Source: Karstenula rhodostoma CBS 690.94
Lineage: Eukaryota > Ascomycota > Dothideomycetes > Pleosporales > Didymosphaeriaceae
Direction of reading: 5' to 3'
DNA: 64,000 bases
Assembly (NCBI GenBank): GCA_010093485.1
Contig: MU001495.1
Coordinates: 2,617,711-2,681,710 of the forward strand
Position numbers and translations under genes: made by a program. Shown in pieces: positions 22,114 to 32,382 of the stretch. The first letter of the stretch is position 1. Each line of letters begins with the position of its first letter. The notes under the pieces are model-generated. The model was not told where the DNA came from, did not search any database, and saw only the letters and a list, made by a program, of their open reading frames with translations.

Positions 22114-23323
22114 ATGCTACGCGACCAACACTCCCGCCGCCCGCTTATCGACCTCGCACACAACAGCTACGACCTCGACGTATCCGACGAAGAAGACGCC
22201 TTCTACGCCATAGACGAGGGCGACTACCTGCTGCATCCCAAGTGGCGGGAGATGATCACACGCACTTCGACCCGCATTCCGCGAAGACTGCAGCGCTATT
22301 TCGCCATCTACGCGTTCGCGGCGATCGTGCTGCTGATAAGCTGGCGCTTGTACATAGCACCGCAATACGCTGCGTATCGGGCGGAGCTGGCGGGTTACGA
22401 ATCTGCGGCGAAGCTGGAAGTACCGAGCAGTGCGACTCCAGCCTTCAAGGACATGTTGCAGGTGAAGGATTTGGAGGCAAAGTATCTGCCGAAGGGCGAT
22501 GGCAGGCTGGTGGTTGTGGGAGATGTGCATGGCTGTAAGAAGGAGTTGGAGGCGCTGCTGAAGAAGGTGGGATTCCAGGAGGACAAAGATCACCTCGTTC
22601 TCACAGGAGACATCATTTCAAAGGGTAGGTTGCCGTCCGATAGCACTTGCGACAACAAGCTAACGCGCACCAGGTCCTGATTCTCCTGGCGTCGTCTCCC
22701 TCGCTAACAAGCTCGGCGCTTCCTGCGTCCGCGGCAACCACGAAGACAAGGTGCTCCTCTCGATCGAAGAAGCTGCTGAGTACCACGACCCTACAATCCC
22801 GCGTCCAGACGTAGACTCGGTCGACCCCGTGCCATATGACGTGGAAGACCACAACGTCGCATACAAGAACCCGAAGCTACTTAAGCTCGCCAAGTCCTTC
22901 ACCCAACCACAAATAAAGTACCTGCAGTCTTGTCCGGTGATACTTCGTGTCGGCCAAATCGGGTCTCTGCACAATGTCGCCATCGTGCACGCAGGCCTTG
23001 TGCCTGACGTCTCCCTCGAACAACAGGACCCGTTCCAAGTCATGAACATGCGTACGATCGACCTAAATACATTGTTGCCGTCCGAGACGAGGGCGCACAC
23101 GCCATGGGAGAAGTACTGGAACCACCAGCAGGAGAACAAGCCAGAGGCCGAGCGGGCCACGGTCATCTACGGCCACGACCGGAAGAGGGGGAAGAACATC
23201 CAGAAGTACAGCATGGGCCTCGACTCGGGATGTGTAAGCGGTGGCAAGTTGACGGCTATGGTGATCGAAGAAGGAGGGAAGCATCACTTTGAACATGTGA
23301 AATGTAAAGGATATGTCGGCTAG
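22114..23323 (+). CDS. PPN2: PPN2-like calcineurin-type phosphatase (endopolyphosphatase)
   Basis: Exons 22114-22624 and 22674-23323 give 386 residues. After an acidic cytosolic N-terminus there is one membrane span at about residues 61-80 (RYFAIYAFAAIVLLISW), making a type II membrane protein. The metallophosphoesterase motifs appear in order: VVVGDVHG (about 135-140), LTGDIISKGPDSPG (about 163-176, split by the intron), RGNHED (about 190-195), VAIVHAGL, and YGHDRKRG near the C-terminus. These are the metal-binding residues of the PPP fold. The single span plus this catalytic set matches yeast Ppn2, a vacuolar zinc-dependent endopolyphosphatase that cleaves long polyphosphate chains. The assignment to PPN2 is by layout and motifs. 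A related Ser/Thr phosphatase of other specificity is possible. Confidence 0.85.
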
Positions 23324-24087
23324 ATGGTGTCTAGATAGGCGTTGAAGAATGTTGCATGGGTTGGGGTTGGGGTTTGGCGCATAGGTTCGATTCGATGACA
23401 TATATTGCTTGATGGATATGATACCACCAGAGAGCTCCGACTTGTTGCTGTTAACTTTTCAATGTAACGTAACGCTATTTTTACTATATTTTTAAAGGTG
23501 CGTTACCATTATTCGTGGAAGAAACGTTCGCTGTTTTTCATCCCTGCTGTCGCGCACAGGATCGTTGCCCTTGCTACGTCGCGTCGCACAGAATTGAATT
23601 CGTAGCTGTCGACTGAAGCGTGTTAGACAGACCCTTGCACGGATATATGTCATGACGAAGAACGGTGATGACAACATGTCCATTCGTATGGGTCGCACAT
23701 TCCTTCTGGTCACGTTTTGAAGGCGATGGTTTTCGCGAAACACCCCTCTCTTCGCAAGTTCGCACCTGACACACACCTTTCGGCTTAGATCGAGGGGATT
23801 CGGATGCTTCCGCGGAGGATCACAACCAATGAAGACGATTTGGTAGGATGAAGCGAGCACGCAGGGGCAGGGGTAGAGTACGTAGGTAAGGCGAGAGCTA
23901 GCGTACGCAGGGTTGAGTCTATTCCAACCTCATGTTAACACCGCTGCAACGGACCTACGAGTATTTAATAGCAAGACCGGTAAGGCATGCCTCTGCGCAC
24001 AAAGCACCTAAGGCCGTCCGCTTCCAGGCCTGAGAATACGCACCGCTTCACACCACCAACAGAGCGAAGAGTAAAGTAGTCGCGAAA
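23324..24087. other. Intergenic region
   Basis: Downstream of the phosphatase. Frames on the minus strand at 23492-23860 are arginine-rich and motif-free. I see no gene or repeat. Confidence 0.45.
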
Positions 24088-24586
24088 ATGACCACTCAAA
24101 CACCCGTCTGGTTTATCACGGCCACCTCATCCGGCTTCGGCTACTACACGGCTCTCGAGGCCCTCGCCAGCGGCCACCACGTCATCGCCTCGGGCCGCAC
24201 GCTGTACTACTCGACGAAGTGGGCGGTGAGCGGGCTGAGCGAGGCGATGCGCGAGGAGCTCGCGTCGTTCGGGATCCTCATCACGGATGCAGAGCCCGGG
24301 GCGTTCAGGAAGGGGTTCTTGGTCTGCGGGGGCGGCGATTTACTCGGCGGGTACGATAGCCGCGTATGAGGGGACGCCGGCGGGCGAGCAGCGGAGCGGG
24401 CTGGACGCGCATAGTGGGAAGCAGCCCGGAGACGTAAAGAAGGGATGTAAGTTGCTGGTGGATATACTGACCATGACGGACGTGGCGGAGGGGAAGGAGG
24501 TCCCCGTTAGGGTGCCGCTCGGGAGCGATTATGGACCGACTGCCAGGGAGAAGATTGGGCAGACGGAGAGGCTGTTGGATGAATAG
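24088..24586 (+). pseudogene. Short-chain dehydrogenase remnant, internally deleted and frameshifted
   Basis: The first frame starts MTTQTPVWFITATSSGFGYY, the NAD(P)-binding turn of short-chain dehydrogenases (TxxxSGFG), and runs to IASGR. It then jumps straight into LYYSTKWAVSGLSEAMREEL, which contains the catalytic YxxxK. Roughly 100 or more residues normally separate these, including the NAG-type strand and the catalytic Ser, so the middle is deleted. After DAEPGAFRKGFLV a one-base shift in a G-run near 24325-24335 moves the C-terminus (AIYSAGTIAAYEGTPAGEQ ... AEGKEVPVRVPLGSDYG) into the next frame, ending at 24586. Both lesions make an active enzyme unlikely. The codon use is otherwise clean, so the damage is recent or the gene family is selected nearby. 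Confidence 0.8.
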
Positions 24587-24883
24587 GAGGGGGTTACGGG
24601 GGCGACGGACCATGAGGAGTAGGGGTGGGGCGTGTAGGAGGAAGGTGGTGGCGGGAGGCCGGTTGTAGACCAGGAGATGGTTGGGCCGGGTAAGGGGTCG
24701 TAGACAAATGCTTCCGACGCTGCCTCTGCCGCTGAGTTGTTCTCGTGCGCCAGACGTTGCGATTTAGATTTTCTCGTCTCGTTGCGAATTCCTAAAACGG
24801 AGGTATCCCATCAAGGATCAGCTCTAGGATAATATAGGAGCGAAACAATCAACAGGTCCGAATCAACGTGTAAAGCGAAGCAT
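24587..24883. other. Intergenic after the dehydrogenase remnant
   Basis: G-rich immediately after the remnant, then ordinary sequence. No gene seen. Confidence 0.4.
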
Positions 24884-25138
24884 CTAGTGTCTTCTGTTCC
24901 GAAATCCCGATGCGATATCGTGTTTTAACTTTTGTTTCCTAGGGGCTGACACAGGCTGGTGAAAAGTCGATGGCTCTTCCATAGACAGCATTGTATTCTC
25001 CGGAAAACCATGGTTTGATATTTGGGGAGGCGCATATGGTTCACAGAGGATCGTGGTGGTGAGAGGTAGCGCGGTCTGGGGGTTGTTGAAAACATCGAGG
25101 GGATTGCGTGGGGTGTTTGTTGGGCGCTTCGATGTCAT
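24884..25138 (-). CDS. Possible small basic protein, 84 residues
   Basis: An ATG-started frame, MTSKRPTNTPRNPLDVFNN at its start, that is rich in Pro, Thr and Asn and ends in a basic cluster (KQKLKHDIASGFRNRRH). I see no family match, signal peptide or membrane span. The composition is protein-like and the start has A at -3, but there is no second line of support. Treat as hypothetical. Confidence 0.3.
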   Translation of the reverse strand: MTSKRPTNTPRNPLDVFNNPQTALPLTTTILCEPYAPPQISNHGFPENTMLSMEEPSTFHQPVSAPRKQKLKHDIASGFRNRRH

Positions 25139-25575
25139 CTTATTTCTGGCCCGATATCACGTGACCCAGGCAGCAGGCTAGTCAGCGTTACCTAATCTAA
25201 CGAAGAGCATTCTTACTCAGGTACTAGACTACATATTGGATAACGCGCGCGTGAGTTTTGTAGCGAACAGAGCTGTGAAAACAAGCTCTGCATCCTGCAT
25301 CCTACATCCTCACCGATTATGGCTGCATTCGAAGTGTGGGAGGATGGAGGTTTAAAATCTCTGAAACGGTGGAAAGCAACGTATCGAAACACCGCCACGG
25401 AGCCGATTCGCTCGCGCTCGCCGCTGTTGAGCCACGTACGTACCAGTCCACGCTAGTCACTCAACACCTCAATCCTCCACTGTACCATCCTGCCCTGTCA
25501 TGCAGTAGAAAACCAACCATATCACTCCGTAACGTAGCTCCCCGCGTCCTCGTCCATCCTCGTTCACCGCTCCCA

Positions 25576-27017
25576 CTAGTCCCTCCGCCTCTTCAAACAA
25601 TCCGTCCCCTCAAGCACAGACGCATAGAACTCCGTGAAATCATTGCTCAGGCCGCTCGGCGCGGGACGCCTCTGCTGCGCCGCAAGCATGGATGCAATTT
25701 CGGGGATGGAAGTCCACCAGGGGGGTGGGGCGGACGCAGGCGTTGGAGCGACGGGGGGTTGAGGTTGGTGCTGTGTTAGAGTGTTAGTGAGGGTGAAATA
25801 TGTAGAAGGGAGAGAAGGCTATGTACAAAGATGGGTGTAACTTGAGGTGATGGCGAGGGTCTGACCAACTTGATCAGCGCGGCTGGAGGTGCAGGAGGGG
25901 CAGGGGCGCGCAGAGGGTGTTTATTGGCGGGTGAGGACTTTGCTTGTGTGTCTTCATTGCGGTTTTTCTGCTCATGACCGGAGCCGGAGAGAAAAGCGCG
26001 GTCGACTAGAGAAAGGGCGGTGGATAGACGGTTCGATGTTGGGTCTGGAGAGCGTTAGCTCGGAATTGTGTTGGAAGTGCAGAGGTTCGAGGGGAGATAC
26101 TTACCATTTTGGGGGCGACCCTGTGTTTGAGGCTGGGATGGGACGGTGGCCGTGCTCGAAGCGGGGGTCCGTGGCGGATCAGGAGGTGTGATGTCGAGTT
26201 TCGGGTGATGATCTTGTGCGGGGTGGTTGTTGATGTTGTGGGACCCGGAAGTGATGCTGGGAGAAGTCGGTGAGCCTTCTGATCGGATAGGCTCGGCGGC
26301 CTTCGGGTTGTCTGTCGTTGTGTTCGGGTTGGCCTTGTCTGTATTTTTCAGTGAAGCATGCCGGGCTGGTAAGCCTTGATCAGACGTTTCACGGCTGCCC
26401 TCGTTCTCGGCTCCATCCTCGTGGACGTTTCCTTCTTGGTTGCTACCGGTGGTCTCATCTTCTTGATCATCGATGTAGGTATACTCTTCCCGATTGCGAA
26501 CCGGGCTTACTTGCACTGCCACGAGCTGTTGTGGACCGTACCCCGAAGCCTGTTGTGGACCCTGCTCCGTAGCATCACCCGAAGCATCCTGCGTATGTGA
26601 AGTATCCGGCTGCGTTTTTTCTGGCTCTTCGTCCTGGTCGCTTCCCGCAGGGGCAATCTCGACTAGAACCCCGTCCATGACCTAGCCTTTCCGCAACTTC
26701 GTGCATGTCGCTCCGCTGCGAAGGCAATTGGTACAGCCGCCCTCTTGTTTCACCGCATCGCACTTCTCCAGCCCCGCTTCGGTGCACTCTTCGCATGTCT
26801 CCCAGCACTTCTCCTTCATATGCTTCTACGGCAGCTATTAGCGAAGTTCCAAAAGTTGAGGGATGAATTGCGTACCGTAATTGTCTTTCGGTGGGCAGAG
26901 CGCATGTTGCACTGTGTACCCGCTTTTGGTGTTGTATTTGTGGCCGCAGTACTCGCAGGTCCTGCTCGCCCCGCTAGCGTCTGATGCGGGAGTGGACCTC
27001 CTCGTCCTGGGTGCCAT
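25576..27017 (-). CDS. C2HC finger plus Zn2Cys6-like cluster protein with an in-frame TAG
   Basis: Exons 27017-26913, 26825-26105, 26044-25866 and 25770-25576 join in frame. Exon 1 starts MAPRTRRSTPASDASGAS and enters CEYCGHKYNTKSGY. The 87-nt intron joins it to TKHMKEKC, restoring a C-x2-C-x12-H-x4-C finger. Exon 2 then has CEECTEAGLEKC and, after DAVKQEGG, CTNCLRSGATC. These six cysteines are spaced like a fungal binuclear zinc cluster. Five codons later (26684-26682) a TAG stops the frame at residue 82. The same frame continues without interruption (VMDGVLVEIAPAGSDQDEE) for another 300 or so codons of Glu/Gln/Pro/Thr-rich sequence, and the last exon ends in LEGTDCLKRRRD. This is probably a transcription or chromatin factor. 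The TAG may mean a mutation, readthrough, or an 82-residue protein followed by an expressed tail. Confidence 0.7.
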
Positions 27018-27449
27018 ATTTAGTGCTCCGTAGAAACGCGCGGTGTTTGTCGATCTGCTCTTCGAAGGTACTCGGGCGGAAGTGTACAGCAGGTCGAGGT
27101 CTTCTGGAGTGCGCCCGGAAGCTTGAGCTAGCTGTGGCTTACAAGAACGTGCAGCCTTGTGTATTATATTTGCGACAGGTGCGCAAAGTGGGGCGAGGCC
27201 CAAAGCATCGAGGTGCGCCAAGACATTTGCAGTGAATGGAACGAAAGCGTCCTTTTTGGCCGACGCATTTCAGGGTCAGAAAAGACATCTCGTAATTCAT
27301 TGCCTTCGCCTACCACCATACCAAATCGGGATAGAGCTCAGCATACTTCACCTGCAAACGCTTGGGCAACCTTATATATGTTGTGTATCGTTTTCTTGGC
27401 TATCTGGGTACTTCGCAGGATCAGTCATTTATCTGTCCTCGCGATACGA
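27018..27449. other. Upstream region of the zinc-finger gene
   Basis: The minus-strand frame continues open upstream of the chosen ATG for about 68 codons but contains no other ATG, so it is likely leader. No other feature seen before the SINE-like element. Confidence 0.4.
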
Positions 27450-27460
27450 ATAACATCGAT

Positions 27461-27595
27461 AGCGCACAGACGCTGGGCGCGCCTTAGCCGCTTTTTTGGT
27501 CCCCCTTCGTTTCGTACATTGGTAAAGCACAACGCGCCTTTTTGTCCCCCCTACTTTATTAAGTCACCCTACCTTATAGTGAATCTCTACAATAT
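27461..27595 (+). mobile_element. SINE-like element, copy 1 (5-prime truncated)
   Basis: A 135-bp unit sharing nearly its whole length with 35262-35417 and 44460-44601. Landmarks in order are GCGCACAGACGCTGGGCG, CTTTTTTGGTCCC, GTAAAGCACAACG, TTGTCCCCCCTACTT and AGTGAATCTCTACAATAT. It is flanked by ATAACATCGAT (27450-27460) and ATAACATCCAT (27596-27606), an 11-bp target duplication with one mismatch. It lacks the first 20 or so bases of copy 2. Flanking duplication, fixed 3-prime end and variable 5-prime end indicate retrotransposition. I see no convincing pol III boxes. Confidence 0.75.
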
Positions 27596-27606
27596 ATAAC
27601 ATCCAT

Positions 27607-28728
27607 CAGTCTTCATTTTGGATGGGACCTTTGACGGTTGTAATGGTCATGGTCGTCAGGCTATGGTCACCTCCGCACTAGCGCTTACCGAGCCGGGTTA
27701 ACGTCTACTAGCGCGCTTAGCGCACGTGAGGCGTCCCTGAACATGTTCACCCCCCGCTCGCTCATATATATCAGCACTGATATGTTCGTTGTAGCGGTTG
27801 TGTTAGAGGTCTCTGCAGTGCCCAGATGTGTTGGACAGGGCAACTACCGATGTCTTGCTTTAGTCGGTTGCAAACAACTCGACTACAACCTATACCGGGA
27901 CTTAAGCTGTTAACGGAAACCTACATTGCCTGGGAATCCTAGTAGGTACATCTAAATAAGCTGCTATAAAATTGGAATCGTTGGCTCAAGACCCTACTAC
28001 CACGACGGCGGGTAATAAGGTGTATGCACGTAGGCGCTGTGGGAGTTGATACTGCCAGCCTTTGTATGTACGGACTCGAAACAAATTCCGAGACTCTCAC
28101 GGGCTTCTCTGACACAGATAATGCGTGCTGCTAACGCGCTACAGTGCCCTGGTCCCGGGGAACGAATTCACACATGATGAGCAGGCCCGGGAAAGTTTTC
28201 ATCCATCGAACTCCTCCCCTAACTTGTATCAAGCATCAAGCTGACAAAACGATACTTTTATCGCAGCTTTCACTGTATCTTTTTTAGCTCGGTTCGGTCA
28301 CAGATCAGGTTACATCACGTGACTGCCCCGCATCCGGCCCCGCCGCCGCCGGTAGGGCTGGACGCCAGATTTGTGGACCTTTGTGCTGCGGCCTGAAAAC
28401 TGCCCGTGTACAATTTCATGCATCTGAATGAGGCCAACTAAGATTAAATTAAGCCATGGATATGTTATGAATGTTATCAAAGCAGCGCGGTGGCGAACGG
28501 CTGCAAATGGAGTGTTGGGACTGCTGACCCAAGGTTGTCGCGACTTAGAACACAAGCGATGACTCATGGCGCTCAACGATATTCAACGCACCACACCGAA
28601 TAAAACCCTTGACTCTACTTCTATCTTCTCCTCCTCCTTACCGAACTTAACTTCACCCAGCTTTGAGCAACTCTCGAACCTTTACTGCGTACCGGCGTCG
28701 CCAAGGCTCCCAAAGGCACTCGATAACA
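27607..28728. other. Intergenic region upstream of F-box-like gene C
   Basis: Over 1 kb without a supportable gene. Composition varies, and I see no further copies of the mobile repeats named here. The last 150 bases are pyrimidine-rich, like a fungal promoter and leader. Confidence 0.45.
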
Positions 28729-30588
28729 ATGGAAACGTACTTCCAGCATCAGTCAGCTTTCTTCAGGCTCCCTCGGGAGCTACGTGAAAAGATCTACGAG
28801 TACTATGCATATGAGGAGAATGGACTTGTCTACGACTTGAAAGCTTCCAGGATGCGACGTCTCATAGAGGCCACGAACGAAGGCCAGCAAAACAACCCGC
28901 TCGCGAATAATGACCTAGAACAGACCTGCAAAATTGCTGCGGACGATCTGCAAGGCATTGCGTTCCGTGTCAACAAGCTTACCTTCACGACGGGGGAAGC
29001 ACGTGAAGGGACAACCTACCGAGGCGTAAGTTCAATAGCTGGAAGATGGCGCTGCAGTACGTATTACCCTCCACTCTTGGTACATGAAGAGTCCTCGTCC
29101 TGACTTTTCAGTTCTTTTGTACATTCACAAGACTCGCATTTCCATGGTCCTCCATGCAGCCGAACTTGTCACTCCTAAAATTATTGAACAAATCGAAGAA
29201 CGATACCCAACACTCGGAATCCATTTCCGATCGAGGTTGCGTTCAGCTCAGCGTACACCATTGCCTGATCGTTCGTGGAAATTTCCAACCGGTTGGGCTG
29301 ATAACGAACGAGATGGGATTGCGTTGGCTTGTTTCGAGCAAGCGCTGGAATATCTTCTCAATCTCTTGTTGGCTGAAGATAGGGATCGCTTTCATCAGCT
29401 TGTGCCGCAAGCTCTGGGAAGGCAGATTGGAGCCATCAAACATCTTCAGCACCGACCACCCTGGCGAGGACTGTTTACCGTCGAAGCACTCCCAAAGTTA
29501 TTGTCGTTCAGGATAGTGCCATGTTACATTCCAAGCGATGAAGACATCTGTAACTGGGAATCATTCCTCACGGAACCAATATCTTGCCGAGAGCTCAAGA
29601 AATGGGTCGATCGACAACCGGAAGAAGTTTTTGTCCGTCCGGAACTAGACTTGCATTACGAGTCTCGATCCACCCGCTGGTTTTTCTCAGCCATGGCGAT
29701 CTTCATTGACTTTCGTAAGTACTTGACCTCGCATCTCTCAGGGGTTGTCTAACGATAAATTCTTTACTAGTCGGCCGCCAGTCGAACGAAAAACGTCGAT
29801 ACATTCGAAACGTATGTCTGCGGGAAGATCGTAAGTCAGTATCGCGACCTTCTGGTCATGCACAGGGCTTGGTATCCTTTCTGAAAGAATATCCACAAAT
29901 GCGAGTTAAATGGCATATCGGCATGCGCGACAACCTCCTGCCTGTAGGCTGGAGAGGATTCTCCGAGCTAACCTTCTTTGACCGGAACATATTCGGACAC
30001 GAGACTATCGAAGCCATTGCCGACTGGTTTGAAAATGCACAGATGCTATCTGGTCTCGGGTTGTCTCCGCAGTCGATTTCAATAGTGCTAGAAGGACGTA
30101 CAGATGAAGGGGTGTTTGGTTGGAACATGATCAAGCGTGCTGCAGGTCTTCAAGAAGCCATGTTGGAGATTCTGCGTCGTCATGATATGCCTGTGCTGCA
30201 AGTGTCCACGGGAGCCCGGAGTGGAGTCGAGTGGTCTTATCGCTACGATCATCCTTGTGATCTCCCTTTGTGCTTCGGGTCGACGGTCAGAGACATTATC
30301 AACAACGACTGTGTTGTTCGATTGGATGGGTGTGCAGGAGAGCTGTGGGATTTGGAGAAACTCGTCGCCGCTCGTCTGGATTGGACGCTATCGCGGTGGC
30401 GTGAAGAATGGAACGTGGAAATATCGAACCAAGAGTTGTTATCAGACATTTGGGACGGACTAAAAGCTCGATATGGCATACCGGGCTATGTTGAAAAGAG
30501 GAACGGTATATCGCCCAGGGAGGAATTCAGGCGGACTTTTTGCGATGCGAGCGATGAGGATGACAAAGAAGAAGACGGGCTTGAGTAG
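28729..30588 (+). CDS. F-box-like fungal protein, copy C
   Basis: The start METYFQHQSAFFRLPRELRE carries the LPRELREKIYEYY F-box-like motif at residues 13-25. Exon 3 (29771-30588) joins exon 2 (29112-29714) by a clean GT..AG intron and gives GRQSNEKRRYIRNVCLRED, then QGLVSFLKEYPQMRVKW, a layout common in large Pezizomycotina families of this type. The link from exon 1 to exon 2 is less certain. The obvious donor (GGC/gtaagt near 29026) leads into the wrong frame. A phase-1 donor after 29002 (gtgaag) keeps the frame and yields 564 residues. So either that donor is used or one base has been gained or lost here. The C-terminus is acidic (DEDDKEEDGLE). The role is probably ubiquitin-ligase adaptor-like, by family resemblance only. 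Confidence 0.7.
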
Positions 30589-31052
30589 ATTGATTGATGT
30601 GGCAACAAACTTGAATATCGGGAGTGGCATAACCCTAGCATTCAAATGAGCAAACCCTACTCCGAACAATATGTAATGCCCATAGCAATATCCGAAGGAA
30701 AGCGGTGATGATTGCATGCCACACACAGTCAATAGATAGCCAAGTACTGGCTGACATTGCGAGGGTCTTCGAATTCACAGAGAATCTCAATCAGATATAC
30801 AAGACTGCGAGCAAAAGAAATGGTCAAACTGTCACATTACAATGCTAACATAACATGAATCGCTATTTATTTGCTAACTAGTACGTTTCTGCATTGGCTC
30901 TGGCCCTATGTGACCAGGTTCGTAGCCCTCACCGCGTACAGGAGCAGAATCCGACTTCGAGGGCCGCCCACCCACCCTCCCATAATTAGCAATTTTCAAT
31001 TTTTTCCCATGCTCGTGGATCGATTTACTCACCAAGGCAAGGGGTTTTCGTG
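30589..31052. other. Intergenic region
   Basis: Between F-box-like gene C and the first GC-rich short repeat. No gene seen. Confidence 0.45.
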
Positions 31053-31232
31053 ACATGTGGGGATCCCGGAGTCGTGGAAGACAATAGGGAGGCGCCCGTG
31101 GGTGCCCGTTGGGAGGGCGCCCGCGAGGAGGACTATCCCAAAATACTAAGCACAGTCGAAGATCAAGGTGGCGAGGTTCCCACCCACGGGAGTGTTGGGG
31201 TGATCGGTGGGGTGAGTCACGTGTGACCGTGG
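31053..31232 (+). repeat. GC-rich short interspersed repeat, long copy (R1)
   Basis: A 180-bp unit beginning ACATGTGGGGATCCCGG, then GTCGTGGAAGACAATAGGG and AGGCGCCCG, and ending GGTGATCGGTGGGGTGAG then TCACGTGTGACCGTGG. Its two ends match the shorter copy at 43257-43356 (opposite strand), which lacks about 80 bases from the middle. Partial relatives are at 34700-34780, 34992-35042, 35424-35475 and 40715-40775. The origin is unknown. I see no coding frame. Confidence 0.65.
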
Positions 31233-31755
31233 CTGCTCAGGTGTCATTGTGTCAGAGAAACGAGTACTAAGCTTATGTTCAACGCCACTTACCTCTGGGA
31301 TTATCGTCGCCTCAACCATCTCAACACTGCTTCTGTGGAGGTTATCTTTGAGATCTCATTGTATCATGACGATGTAGAACGTACTTTTAGAGTCAGCATT
31401 CGTGGGTTAAATTTGGGAAAAGGGTATACAAACCCTCAACCACCATGGAACAGAGCGATGAGTCACAGACGTAGTATATAAATCGAGGAGGCGCTGCAGT
31501 CTCTCGCTCATCACGATCGACTCTATAACAATTTTTTATATCCGATTAGCTAGGAATTTGCAGTGCGAAGGACTCAATCGCACCCACATCTAAATTGAAG
31601 CCGTAAGTCTTAGTGCATGATATACTGTCGGGTGAACCCCTTACCATGATGCACTGCCCTCCGCACCCAGACTCCGGTCGCCTTGATGACCCACACATCC
31701 TCCACTATAATCTATTAATATGCAATATTACACTTAACACAACACAAAACCTACT

Positions 31756-32096
31756 ATGCTATCCAAAAACACCAAAATCAGGACTATGCATACGGATCCT
31801 CGTTGCGCAACGATCAACCGCGCCATTTACTGGCTTGAAGGGCTCCCCAAGAAACCCGGTGGTGAGTCGCAGCTCTCTCATTATCATAGCAGCGCTGACC
31901 TGATCTAATAAAAGTTAGCATGTAGCACTTCGTATTCCGAGATAGTATCTATCTTACATACACAGACAAGACAGTGACGCAGCAGATCAGGCTTGCTGAA
32001 CAGCTCCTCCATGATATAGAGGCAGGTCATATACTTCAGAAGAGGTACAAGAACTACATCAAGGATCTGGATGACTTCTTCTCAAACTGTAGATAA
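31756..32096 (+). CDS. Possible small spliced protein, 78 residues
   Basis: Exons 31756-31861 and 31966-32096 with a 104-nt GT..AG intron (strong gtgagt donor). Exon 1 ends in RAIYWLEGLPKKPG. Exon 2 gives DKTVTQQIRLAEQLLHDIEA and RRYKNYIKDLDDFFSNCR, an amphipathic, probably helical region with clean codon use. I do not recognise it. It lies inside the repeat-rich zone, so it could be part of a decayed element rather than a host gene. Confidence 0.4.
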
Positions 32097-32382
32097 ATTA
32101 GTATTGCTTTGTAAGAAGAGAGGCTAGGGAGCGTACTATGCGTTGATAGAGCAATCAAATCGAATGGTTCAATCGTGTACATGTCATGCACCGTGAGGTA
32201 ACAAGACCTAGAGGGGAAAATCGATGTCATTGCATAAGCTACTAAGTATCTAACCAGCATCAACACCATATCCACCCTACACAATAGCCACCAAAAAAGG
32301 AGCCAGCAAAAATAAAGGTTTAGCTCAGCTAAGAGCAAGCAGGAGCAAGTTCACCTAATATCTACGTGTAGGGCCCTATGCT
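32097..32382. other. Intergenic spacer
   Basis: No gene or repeat recognised between the small spliced frame and the zinc-knuckle frame. Confidence 0.4.

Noticed and set aside
23384..23394. GGTTCGATTCG resembling a tRNA T-arm (B box).
   Set aside because: No matching A box, anticodon arm or acceptor stem could be folded around it.
26683..26755. A 72-nt intron that would remove the in-frame TAG of the zinc-finger gene.
   Set aside because: Not adopted as the main model because it would delete the second half of a well-spaced zinc cluster and lacks a good branch site. Kept as an alternative to test.
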